Shown here: positions 34,237 to 41,371 of the stretch, piece after piece | How the letters are laid out: every line of letters starts with the position of its first letter | Position numbering within the stretch: the first letter of the stretch is position 1 | Origin: Sulfurovum sp. | GTDB lineage: Bacteria; Campylobacterota; Campylobacteria; Campylobacterales; Sulfurovaceae | NCBI GenBank assembly: GCA_027063305.1 | Contig: JAMORY010000028.1 | Coordinates: forward strand, 1-64,000 | Length of the DNA: 64,000 nucleotides | Direction of reading: 5' to 3' | The notes under the pieces: generated by a model | The model's database searches: none | What the model saw: the letters and a program-made list of their open reading frames with translations, nothing else | Told to the model about the DNA's origin: nothing | Program-made: the position numbers and the translations under genes

Positions 34237-34335
34237 AGGTTCGGAACCGGAGGTGATGTATCGAACGAAGTGAGAGACCACCGAAGGCTGGATTTATTAA
34301 TATTAGTAGAAGCATTCAGTGATTAGAGGAAGAGG

Positions 34336-36288
34336 TTATTTGGAGAGTTCCTCTTCCATCTCCAAAAGCTCAAGATACCGTTCGCTTTTTTCTTCATATA
34401 GCTTTTCTACTTCTGCCAGTTCTTCACTTAATTTGGCAAGCCCTTTCTCCTGATAACATGATGGATCACCCAGACAGGCGTTAAGTTCGTCAATTTTCGC
34501 TTCCAACGTTTCTATCTCTTTAGGTAGGCTATCAAGGTCTCGTTGGTCTTTGTAGCTGAGCTTGGTAGGTTTCTTTTTTTCTTTACTACTTCCTATTTCT
34601 TGCTTCTTATTGCTAAAAGAGACGATCTCCTTTTCCATTCTCTGTATCTCTTTAATCTCTTTTTCGATCTCAAGGTACTCGGTGTAGCTCTGGTAGGACT
34701 CTTCGACCACGCCGTTGCCTTTGAAGATGATGAGCTTGGAGGCGATCTTGTCGATGAAGTAGCGGTCGTGCGAGACAAAGAGTACCGCACCGGGGAAGGC
34801 GATGAGCTTCTCCTCCAAGATGGTAATGGTCTGAATGTCAAGGTCGTTGGTCGGCTCATCAAGGATGAGACACTCCACCTCTTTGGTAAAGAGCAGGGCG
34901 AGTGCGACACGGTTCTTCTCTCCGCCACTGAGCTGTCCGACCTTTTTGGTCAGGTACTCTTCGGGGAAGAGGAAGCTTTTGAGGTAGGCAAAGACGTGCA
35001 TATGTTTGCCCTGTACATTCACATGGTCTCCGCCATTGGGGCAGAAGGTCTCGATGAGGGTATGTTCATCGTTGAGCATCTCACGGTGCTGGTCGAAGTA
35101 ACCGATGGAAAAGTCCCCTTTTTTGATGATGCCGCTATCGGGTTTGAGCCGTCCAAGCAGGAGTTTGAGCAGGGTCGATTTTCCCGCTCCGTTGATGCCT
35201 ACGATCGCGATCTTGTCACGCTGCAAGATACGGGTGGAGAAGTCCTCTATGAGCAGTTTGTCAGCAATGGTGTAGCGCAGATGTTCGACCTCAAAGAGCA
35301 TTTTTCGTTTGCTTAGTCCCTTTTCGCCTTTCCAGCTGCGTTTTTCACGCTCTAGCTCTACTTGCATCTTGCGAATGAGTGTGGGGTTCTTCTTGGCTTC
35401 TTCGCGCAGTTTGAACACACGTGCTTTACGTCCTTGATTACGCTTTTCACGCGCACGGACACTCTTGCCCAGCCACTCCTCTTCCTGTTTGAGTAGTCTC
35501 AGCAGGTTCTCATGCGCTTTTGCCAGCGCATGCATACGAGCCTCTTTTTGCTCAAGGTAGTCACGGTAGCCACCCTTATAGGAGACAAGCTGCTGGTTGT
35601 CCACTTCGACAACACGGGTAGCGATGGTATCGATGAAGTGACGGTCGTGAGAGATGAAAAGGAGGGTGAACTTCTCTTTGAGCAATATCTCTTCCAAAAA
35701 CTCGACCATATAGACATCAAGGTGGTTGGTCGGCTCATCAAGCAGAAGTACATCGGGCTTTTTCAAAATAAGCGATGCCAGCGCTACACGCCGCTGCTCT
35801 CCTCCTGAGAGAGAGATGACCAGACGATCCTCATAGGGTTTGAGTTTGAACTCCTGTAAAACCCGTTCGATCTTGTCATCGAGGTTCCATGCGTTGTGGT
35901 GGTCAAGAAAGGCGGTGATCTTCTCGAATTCCGCCAGAAGCTTGGCATTTTCGAAATCCTCCGCCACCTTGGCACTGAGCCTTGCATGCTCTTCTTGCGC
36001 CTCTCTTAGTTCCGTCAGCTCATTGAGTATGGCATTGCGTACAGTGAGCGAGGCATCGAACTTTGGCTGTTGTGCGAGCATCTCTATCTGTACCGAAGCA
36101 TTGACGACCCTTTTGCCTTCAGTCGGCTCTTCCGTACCGAGTGCTATCTTCATCAGTGTTGACTTACCACACCCGTTAGGGCCGACAATGGCAACACGCT
36201 CACCTTCATTAAGGTGGAAATCGATGTTGTCAAGAAGCAGTTTGACATCGTATTGTTTTTTGATATCGAAGAGGTCGATGAGTGCCAT
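34336..36288 (-). CDS. ABC-F family ATPase (Uup-like)
   Basis: 650-aa protein with two fused ABC domains and no membrane segments. Domain 1: GPNGCGKSTLMK, LSGGEQRRVALA, LLLDEPTNHLD. Domain 2: GINGAGKSTLLK, LSGGEKNRVALALL, LILDEPTNDLD. A linker of charged helices joins them and a C-terminal coiled coil (about 540-650, ending SERYLELLEMEEEL) is like that of Uup. ABC-F proteins act on ribosomes, clearing stalled complexes. A structured leader with a 17-bp inverted repeat lies between its promoter and its start. Confidence 0.92.
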   Translation of the reverse strand: MALIDLFDIKKQYDVKLLLDNIDFHLNEGERVAIVGPNGCGKSTLMKIALGTEEPTEGKRVVNASVQIEMLAQQPKFDASLTVRNAILNELTELREAQEEHARLSAKVAEDFENAKLLAEFEKITAFLDHHNAWNLDDKIERVLQEFKLKPYEDRLVISLSGGEQRRVALASLILKKPDVLLLDEPTNHLDVYMVEFLEEILLKEKFTLLFISHDRHFIDTIATRVVEVDNQQLVSYKGGYRDYLEQKEARMHALAKAHENLLRLLKQEEEWLGKSVRAREKRNQGRKARVFKLREEAKKNPTLIRKMQVELEREKRSWKGEKGLSKRKMLFEVEHLRYTIADKLLIEDFSTRILQRDKIAIVGINGAGKSTLLKLLLGRLKPDSGIIKKGDFSIGYFDQHREMLNDEHTLIETFCPNGGDHVNVQGKHMHVFAYLKSFLFPEEYLTKKVGQLSGGEKNRVALALLFTKEVECLILDEPTNDLDIQTITILEEKLIAFPGAVLFVSHDRYFIDKIASKLIIFKGNGVVEESYQSYTEYLEIEKEIKEIQRMEKEIVSFSNKKQEIGSSKEKKKPTKLSYKDQRDLDSLPKEIETLEAKIDELNACLGDPSCYQEKGLAKLSEELAEVEKLYEEKSERYLELLEMEEELSK

Positions 36289-36314
36289 AGTTTATTGCCT
36301 TTGATTAATGGTTA

Positions 36315-36386
36315 CTCCTCTTTCTCGTCTCCTAGAGGCTCAGACCGAAGGGAGGATTTGTCCTCGTAGAGATGAGGAAGAGGAGT
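36315..36386 (-). promoter_or_regulatory. structured leader of the ABC-F gene
   Basis: Arms CTCCTCTTTCTCGTCTC (from about 36315) and GAGATGAGGAAGAGGAG (to about 36386) match at 15 of 17 positions; both mismatches are G-T wobbles in RNA of one sense. A small hairpin GAGGA-TTTG-TCCTC lies inside. The whole lies in the predicted 5' leader of the minus-strand gene. Confidence 0.5.
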
Positions 36387-36407
36387 AGATCACATTTTAT
36401 GGCTGTA

Positions 36408-36413
36408 ATTATA
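36408..36413 (-). promoter_or_regulatory. -10 box for the ABC-F gene
   Basis: TATAAT on the minus strand (GCTATAATTAC), about 120 bp before the start. Confidence 0.5.
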
Positions 36414-36463
36414 GCTTTTTAAGGCTTGAGAAAGTATATCGTGATATATTTGCCTTTATTCTT

Positions 36464-36469
36464 TATAAT
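36464..36469 (+). promoter_or_regulatory. -10 box, possibly for the M48 protease gene
   Basis: TATAAT in CTTTATAATGTG; it would give a leader of about 160 nt that includes the 36487-36519 palindrome. Confidence 0.35.
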
Positions 36470-36486
36470 GTGTTTTAATGTTCCTT

Positions 36487-36519
36487 TCTTTTTCTTTGTT
36501 CGCGCAACAAAGAAAAGAG
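36487..36519. repeat. palindrome TTTCTTTGTT/AACAAAGAAA
   Basis: A 10-bp perfect stem (36491-36500, 36506-36515) with loop CGCGC and partly paired flanks. Similar in form to the palindrome at 62531-62559. Confidence 0.55.
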
Positions 36520-36633
36520 AAACGAACCCAAAGAAAAAGAAAATGCGAAGAACTGACGTGTTGTCATTGACCTGCCTTTTGCTGTAGTGTCCCTCTGACT
36601 CCGTTATATTGTTCTTGCCAATGAAAGGGTTAT

Positions 36634-37926
36634 ATGTTAGAAATTATTATAGTGTTGTATTCGCTTTATACGTTTATGCGTATCTATATTTCAGTGATGC
36701 AGATCGGGTATATCAACGAGCAGAAGCGTAAAGATCCGGTGTTGATGCCGGCTGGGAAGTATATGGTATCGGCAAACTATGCCGTAGCCAAAGAGAAGCT
36801 TTCGCTCATTGAGCATTTTGTGGATTACCTGATATTTTTGTGGTGGGTCTTTGCAGGGTTTGCGTGGCTCTCATCACTGGTGCAGGTCGATGGGGAGATC
36901 ATGCAGGCGGTCTTGTTCCTTATGGGCTTTGTAGCGGTCAACTACGTGGTTGGATTGCCTTTTGAGATCTATCAAAAATTCAAGATCGACAAGGATTTTC
37001 ACTTTAACCAGATGGAGCCGAAGATGTTCATTGTCGATCAGCTGAAATCGGCAGCGCTCTTTGTGGTGATCGGCGGTGTATTGTTCGCTCTTTTGGCGTG
37101 GATCATTACCCGCTTTGAGATGTGGTGGCTCTGGGGTTTTACAGCCATGTTCACTGTCGCAGTACTAGCCAATGTACTTATGCCGTGGTTCATGGGGCTC
37201 TTTAACAAGTTCACACCCATTGAAGAGGGGGAGCTTAAGCGAGAGATAACGAAAATGATGGATGAAGCGGGGCTTCAGAGTGACGGTATTTTTGTGATGG
37301 ATGCAAGCAAACGCGACAGCCGTCTCAATGCCTTTTTTGGAGGGCTTGGCAAGAGCAAACGTGTGGTGCTGTTTGATACGCTTATTGAGAAGCTGACAAC
37401 TAAAGAGCTTTTAGCCGTGCTTGGACATGAGCTTGGGCACTTCAAGCATGGAGATATCTGGAAGAACATCGCACTCATGGGACTGCTGCTTTTCATCGCA
37501 TTCTATCTCTTTGGGCACCTGCCTGATGCACTCTTTACGCAGATGCATGTCATTCCGCATGCGGGGGTGAAGATTGCCATGCTGATGCTGCTTTTGCCGC
37601 TGGTTAGCTTCGTATTCAACCCGTTCATGAGCTATGTCTCTCAGCATAACGAATATGCCGCCGATGCATACGGCTCGGATGTGGGAGGTCAGGAGCATCT
37701 TATTTCGGCACTCTTGAAGCTGGTTACGGAGAATAAGTCCTTTCCAAAATCCCACCCGCTGGTGATCTTCTTCTATCACACCCATCCGCCTATCATTGAA
37801 AGACTCAATGCGATGGGGTATGATGCCTCCAATACTGTTATAGGTGAAGAGGAGAAGGTCGAAGAGCCTGCTTTGCCAAATGACGGGATATTTGCGTTTA
37901 TAGATAAAAAGAATAATGATAGTTAG
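36634..37926 (+). CDS. M48-family membrane metalloprotease (Ste24/CAAX protease-like)
   Basis: 430-aa polytopic membrane protease. Zinc motif H265-E266-x-x-H269 (HELGHFKHGD), with a downstream E in EYAADAYGSDVGG as third ligand. About six to seven hydrophobic helices are spread through the chain, as in Ste24 rather than the shorter HtpX. Known members cleave membrane or prenylated proteins; bacterial substrates are mostly unknown. It overlaps prmC by 11 nt. Confidence 0.9.
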   Translation: MLEIIIVLYSLYTFMRIYISVMQIGYINEQKRKDPVLMPAGKYMVSANYAVAKEKLSLIEHFVDYLIFLWWVFAGFAWLSSLVQVDGEIMQAVLFLMGFVAVNYVVGLPFEIYQKFKIDKDFHFNQMEPKMFIVDQLKSAALFVVIGGVLFALLAWIITRFEMWWLWGFTAMFTVAVLANVLMPWFMGLFNKFTPIEEGELKREITKMMDEAGLQSDGIFVMDASKRDSRLNAFFGGLGKSKRVVLFDTLIEKLTTKELLAVLGHELGHFKHGDIWKNIALMGLLLFIAFYLFGHLPDALFTQMHVIPHAGVKIAMLMLLLPLVSFVFNPFMSYVSQHNEYAADAYGSDVGGQEHLISALLKLVTENKSFPKSHPLVIFFYHTHPPIIERLNAMGYDASNTVIGEEEKVEEPALPNDGIFAFIDKKNNDS

Positions 37927-38749
37927 AGATGTTTTGAGCAAGGCTGCACTGCAGTTGAAAGAGAGTTGTGAACGCCCCCAATTCGAAGCGGAGCTTCTGT
38001 TGGCTTATCATCTTGGCAAAGAGCGGACATGGTTGATGATCCATGACCGTGATGAGGTAGTAGATATTAAGGGCTTTGAAGAACTGATTGCAAGACGCGC
38101 GGCGCATGAGCCTTATGAGTATATTGTAGGTGAGGTGAGTTTTTATGACATCCATTTGGCTGTGGAGCTGGGGGTGCTCATTCCCCGTCCTGAGACGGAG
38201 ATACTCATCGATCTGGTTGCTGACATTATTGAAAAAGAGAGAATCACCCGTATTGCCGAGATAGGGGTGGGAAGTGGTGCTATTTCAGTGGTATTGGCAC
38301 GGAAGTTCCCGCAGTTGAAGATCGTTGCGACCGATATTTGTGATACACCGCTTAAAGTGGCAGCGCAGAATATTGCCAAATACGGATTGCAAGAGCAGAT
38401 AGCGTTACGCAAAAGTAATCTCATTGATGTGGTCAGAGAGCCTGTTGAACTGGTGGTTTCCAACCCGCCCTATATTGCCGAAGATTTTCTGCTGGAGAGC
38501 AATGTGATAGACTATGAGCCAAAAGAGGCGCTTTTTGGGGGCAGGGTAGGCGATGAGCTGCTTAAGCAGATCATTGTCGATGTCAAGAAGCGTGGCATCA
38601 GGTGGCTTGCATGTGAGATGGGATATGACCAGAAAGCGCCCATTGCAGACTTTGTTAAAGAAGTTGGGGTACAATCCATTAACTTTTACAAAGACCTTGC
38701 CGGACATGACAGGGGTTTTGTGATCGATTTTGGTAAAGGTGTGAAATGA
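37916..38749 (+). CDS. prmC: release factor glutamine methyltransferase
   Basis: 277-aa HemK/PrmC, which methylates the GGQ glutamine of peptide release factors. The N-terminal helical domain (about 1-75, with PQFEAELLLAYHLG) is followed by the SAM domain with IAEIGVGSGAISVVLA, ATDICDTPLKVAAQNI and the catalytic N183-P-P-Y186. RPETEILID precedes the SAM motif as usual. It overlaps dtd by 4 nt (ATGA). Confidence 0.94.
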   Translation: MIVRDVLSKAALQLKESCERPQFEAELLLAYHLGKERTWLMIHDRDEVVDIKGFEELIARRAAHEPYEYIVGEVSFYDIHLAVELGVLIPRPETEILIDLVADIIEKERITRIAEIGVGSGAISVVLARKFPQLKIVATDICDTPLKVAAQNIAKYGLQEQIALRKSNLIDVVREPVELVVSNPPYIAEDFLLESNVIDYEPKEALFGGRVGDELLKQIIVDVKKRGIRWLACEMGYDQKAPIADFVKEVGVQSINFYKDLAGHDRGFVIDFGKGVK

Positions 38750-39189
38750 CAGCACTCATACAGCGTGTAACAAGCTCTTATGTCAATGTAGATGACAAAG
38801 AGATCGCTTCTATTGGCAAAGGCTACAATATCCTTCTTGGCGTAATGAAAGAGGATACGGAAGCTGATGTTGAAAAACTTGTCAACAAGATCGTCAAGCT
38901 GCGCATCTTTCCCAATGAAGCGGGAAAGATGGATAAAAGTATTGTCGATGTAGGCGGTGAAGTGCTGGTGGTGTCACAGTTTACTTTGGCAGCGAACCTG
39001 AAGCGTGGCACACGACCTGATTTTAACGGGGCGATGAAACCCGATGAAGCCAAGAGGCTGTATAAGGTTTTTAAAGAGAGGCTTTCTGCGTTTGTGCCGG
39101 TAGAGAGCGGGGTATTTGGTGCGATGATGGAAGTGGGGATTGTCAATGATGGACCGGTGACTATCATTGTGGATAGTCGGACACTATAG
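38746..39189 (+). CDS. dtd: D-aminoacyl-tRNA deacylase
   Basis: 147-aa DTD, which removes D-amino acids (and glycine mischarged on tRNA-Ala) from tRNA. Signature SQFTLAANLKRGTRPDF and the C-terminal cis-Gly-Pro motif in NDGPVTIIVDS are present. Length normal. Last gene of the M48-prmC-dtd run; a palindrome and a structured element follow. Confidence 0.95.
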   Translation: MTALIQRVTSSYVNVDDKEIASIGKGYNILLGVMKEDTEADVEKLVNKIVKLRIFPNEAGKMDKSIVDVGGEVLVVSQFTLAANLKRGTRPDFNGAMKPDEAKRLYKVFKERLSAFVPVESGVFGAMMEVGIVNDGPVTIIVDSRTL

Positions 39190-39205
39190 AGATATTGAAG
39201 TTTAT

Positions 39206-39232
39206 TTCTACTTTTTTTTAGAAAAAAAGTAG
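39206..39232. repeat. A/T palindrome CTACTTTTTTT/AAAAAAAGTAG
   Basis: An 11-bp stem with a short TAG loop, followed by GCAAAAAAAG. It may act as a terminator for dtd and joins directly to the structured element at 39244. A related GAAAGTAGGCT motif occurs at 7516 and 7565. Confidence 0.55.
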
Positions 39233-39243
39233 GCAAAAAAAGC

Positions 39244-39334
39244 GTCTCTTCTGCAATTGTGCGGATGCTGACTTCGGCACCTTGCTTCGTAAATGTGGGT
39301 GCCTGCGCAGCTGTACAAAAAGTGCAGGAGAGAC
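39244..39334 (+). other. 91-nt multi-stem structured element
   Basis: Outer stem GTCTCTTCTGCA (39244-39255) pairs with TGCAGGAGAGAC (39323-39334), 12 bp with one G-U pair. Inside, GGCACC (39276-39281) pairs with GGTGCC (39298-39303), and GTGC at 39259 could pair with the same GCAC instead. It lies 22 nt before the DUF4149 start. It could be a cis-regulatory RNA, a small RNA or a repeat element. Confidence 0.5.
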
Positions 39335-39355
39335 AAAATAAAAAGGAATAATAAA

Positions 39356-39835
39356 ATGAAAAAGAATTTTCGTATTGCAACGATGGTCTATTTGATACTG
39401 TTGACAGCAACTTTGGGAGCCGGGCTCTATGCAGGTATTGTAATCGCACCGGTAACTTTCCATACGGAGCAGTGGCTTGGAAGTGAAGTATTGAGTCATT
39501 TTCAGGAGGGGCTGATCATGACGCAGAACTTTGTCAAGCTCTCTTACCTTGTTGATGTAACGGTAATCGCCGTAGCGCTCTATGAAGGCTATAAATATAA
39601 GATGTTCGAGAGAGATACCGTAACACAGGTAGCGACCTTCTTTGTCATTGCGACAGGATTGATGTTCGGACATTACTATCTGCCCGATATCCTGACCATG
39701 CAGATGGCAGGAGAGAAGATGACTCAGACAACGGCGTTTATCAATACACATAAGGGGAGTGAGATCAACTTCAAGATCTTCTCTTTGGCGTTGTTGGTAT
39801 TGATCGTTAGAAATATGCAAAAAGCGTGCAAGTGA
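39356..39835 (+). CDS. DUF4149-type four-helix membrane protein
   Basis: 159-aa membrane protein with four hydrophobic helices (about 7-29, 60-80, 97-115, 138-155) and loops resembling DUF4149 (AGIVIAPVTFHTEQWLGSE). The start at 39356 is chosen because AAGGA lies 8 nt upstream and the protein then begins with the basic MKKNFR; a longer reading from 39293 runs through the structured element. Function unknown. Confidence 0.75.
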   Translation: MKKNFRIATMVYLILLTATLGAGLYAGIVIAPVTFHTEQWLGSEVLSHFQEGLIMTQNFVKLSYLVDVTVIAVALYEGYKYKMFERDTVTQVATFFVIATGLMFGHYYLPDILTMQMAGEKMTQTTAFINTHKGSEINFKIFSLALLVLIVRNMQKACK

Positions 39836-39853
39836 TGCATATCGTACATCACA

Positions 39854-39916
39854 GTGAATAGTGAGGAGTGAATAGTGAATAGTGTCGGTATGCTTTTCTT
39901 TCGAAAAGCTTTGATT
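39854..39916 (+). repeat. heptad-hairpin element, copy before the glycosylase gene
   Basis: Four heptads (GTGAATA, GTGAGGA, GTGAATA, GTGAATA; 39854-39881), then GTGTCGGTATGC, then hairpin GCTTTTC (39892-39898), loop TTTC, GAAAAGC (39903-39909), then TTTGATT. A weaker hairpin (GTGATG...CATCAC, from about 39832) precedes the heptads. Confidence 0.75.
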
Positions 39917-39933
39917 GATGGTAGGAATAGATA

Positions 39934-40431
39934 ATGGAAAAGAAGCTGGAACATCCATTTGACCCTATCGTATTTAATGATACCCAAACCCTTATTTTGG
40001 GTTCCTTTCCAAGTATCAAATCATTTGAGAACTGTTTTTACTATGCCCACCCGCGTAACCAGTTCTGGAAGATATTGGAGAAGACCACAGGGTATCCGGT
40101 CAATAACCGTGATCAGAAGATATGGCTTTTAAAAGAGACTAAGCTGGGTGTGTGGGATATGATCGCTTCGTGTCAACGAGACAACTCTCTGGACAGTTCG
40201 CTTGAAGATGAGGTTGTCAATGATATTCCTGCACTCTTGGAGAAGTATCCGTCTATTACAAAACTGGCATTTACCGGTAAAAAATCACAGGCACTGTTTG
40301 AAAAACACTTCGGTGATCTTGACATAGAACGTGTTTATCTGCCTTCACCGTCACCTGCATTTGCCGCTATGACATTTGAAGAAAAAGTAGTACAATACGC
40401 TAAAAAATTAGGAATGAGTAACGAGCAATGA
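39934..40431 (+). CDS. DNA-deoxyinosine (hypoxanthine) glycosylase, MUG-like
   Basis: 165-aa uracil-DNA-glycosylase-superfamily protein of the deoxyinosine glycosylase group. The N-terminal motif LILGSFPSIKS (about 19-29) with YYAHPRNQFWKIL (about 36-48) is characteristic, and LPSPSPAFA (about 140-148) corresponds to the second active-site motif. It would remove hypoxanthine from deaminated adenine. The last five residues (MSNEQ) and stop are encoded by 7-bp repeats, and the gene is bracketed by inverted copies of the heptad-hairpin element. It may be an acquired cassette. Confidence 0.85.
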   Translation: MEKKLEHPFDPIVFNDTQTLILGSFPSIKSFENCFYYAHPRNQFWKILEKTTGYPVNNRDQKIWLLKETKLGVWDMIASCQRDNSLDSSLEDEVVNDIPALLEKYPSITKLAFTGKKSQALFEKHFGDLDIERVYLPSPSPAFAAMTFEEKVVQYAKKLGMSNEQ

Positions 40432-40511
40432 GTAACCGAATAAAAAATAATCAAAGCTTTTCGATAGAAAAGCATACCAATATTATTCATTATTTATTAT
40501 TCATTCCTCAT
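40413..40511 (-). repeat. heptad-hairpin element, inverted copy after the glycosylase gene
   Basis: Read on the minus strand: four heptads (ATGAGGA, ATGAATA, ATAAATA, ATGAATA; 40484-40511), then ATATTGGTATGC, then hairpin GCTTTTC-TATC-GAAAAGC (40456-40473), then TTTGATT. On the far side are three to four more heptads of another type (AATGAGT/AACGAGC, 40413-40433). Confidence 0.75.
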
Positions 40512-40513
40512 TT

Positions 40514-40534
40514 GATTGCAACGGAGTTGCAATC
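40514..40534 (+). promoter_or_regulatory. apaH: hairpin presenting the apaH ribosome binding site
   Basis: GATTGCAAC - GGA - GTTGCAATC, a perfect 9-bp stem ending directly before the ATG. The GGAG that serves as Shine-Dalgarno lies at the loop, 8 nt from the start codon. Confidence 0.6.
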
Positions 40535-41371
40535 ATGACATGGGCGATCGGTGATATTCAGGGGTGTTTTAGCGCATTTCAGAAACTTCTGCAAAAGATA
40601 CAGTTCGATCCCCGTTACGATACGTTGTGGCTGGCGGGTGATGTGGTCAACCGAGGGGATGGATCGCTTGAAACATTGGAGTACCTCTATAGTATTAGAG
40701 AATCAGTCAAGATGGTATTGGGAAACCATGATATTGCACTTATTGCCGCCTACTACGGCATTAAAAAATCCAATCCGACTATCGATCCTATCTTGAATTC
40801 TCCACGTGTGGATGAGCTTATCGGGTGGCTTAGAAAGCAGAAGTTCCTGCATACGGATTTCAAACTCAGCTACTGTATGGCACATGCGGGTATTTCGCCG
40901 GAATTTGACTTGGGGATGGCGATGGCGTATGCCAAGCGTATAGAGGAGAAGTTGCAAAGTGACAATGCCAAAATATGGCTGAAGAAGATGTTCAAAGAAG
41001 GTGTTGACCGTTTCGACAGAAAAGCCAAAGCAGAAGATATCGACCGCTATATCGTCAGTGCATTTACCCGTATGCGCTACTGTTCGGAAGACGGTCGCCT
41101 TGACTTCAAACAAAAAGGTGCGCCTACACCTAAGGTAAGGTCAAAAGGCATGAAGCCGTGGTTTGAGTGTGAGAACCGCAAAGAGATCGAGCTGAAGATC
41201 ATATTCGGACACTGGTCGACATTGGGGTTTTATGAAAATGAAGATGTATTAGCTCTTGATACGGGCTGTTTGTGGGGTGGTGCTTTGACCGCCGTACGTA
41301 TCGATATACCCGAGACAAAGATCGTACAGTACGACTGTAAAGGGTGTATGGAGCCGGGGAAGGGAGACTAG
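40535..41371 (+). CDS. apaH: bis(5'-nucleosyl)-tetraphosphatase, symmetrical
   Basis: 278-aa ApaH, which hydrolyses Ap4A to ADP (and removes Np4 caps from RNA in other bacteria). Calcineurin-fold metal motifs: WAIGDIQGC (D-x-Q instead of D-x-H, as in ApaH), LWLAGDVVNRG, MVLGNHD, MAHAGISPE and IIFGHWSTLG. The C-terminus carries the typical LDTGCLWGG segment. Translation starts right at the foot of a perfect hairpin whose loop holds the ribosome binding site. Its end overlaps the convergent gene by 4 nt. Confidence 0.94.
   Translation: MTWAIGDIQGCFSAFQKLLQKIQFDPRYDTLWLAGDVVNRGDGSLETLEYLYSIRESVKMVLGNHDIALIAAYYGIKKSNPTIDPILNSPRVDELIGWLRKQKFLHTDFKLSYCMAHAGISPEFDLGMAMAYAKRIEEKLQSDNAKIWLKKMFKEGVDRFDRKAKAEDIDRYIVSAFTRMRYCSEDGRLDFKQKGAPTPKVRSKGMKPWFECENRKEIELKIIFGHWSTLGFYENEDVLALDTGCLWGGALTAVRIDIPETKIVQYDCKGCMEPGKGD

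Larger units (their letters stand above)
36289..36633. other. 345-bp divergent intergenic region
   Basis: No gene is visible. It holds the ABC-F leader (36289 to ~36402) with a long inverted repeat, a minus-strand -10 box (36408-36413), a plus-strand -10 box (36464-36469), and an A/T-rich palindrome (36487-36519). Nothing recognisable lies at 36540-36615. Confidence 0.6.

Noticed and set aside
34237-34300. Possible repeat after the LysM gene resembling the ABC-F leader (shared CCTTCGGT-like box)
   Set aside because: The shared stretch is too short and the arms do not pair well.
34543-35316. 257-codon open frame opposite the ABC-F gene
   Set aside because: It mirrors the Walker and signature regions of the real gene; a codon-bias shadow.
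39218-39958. 246-codon minus-strand frame across the DUF4149 gene
   Set aside because: It runs through the palindrome, the structured element and the heptad repeats; the plus-strand gene has the ribosome binding site and membrane topology.
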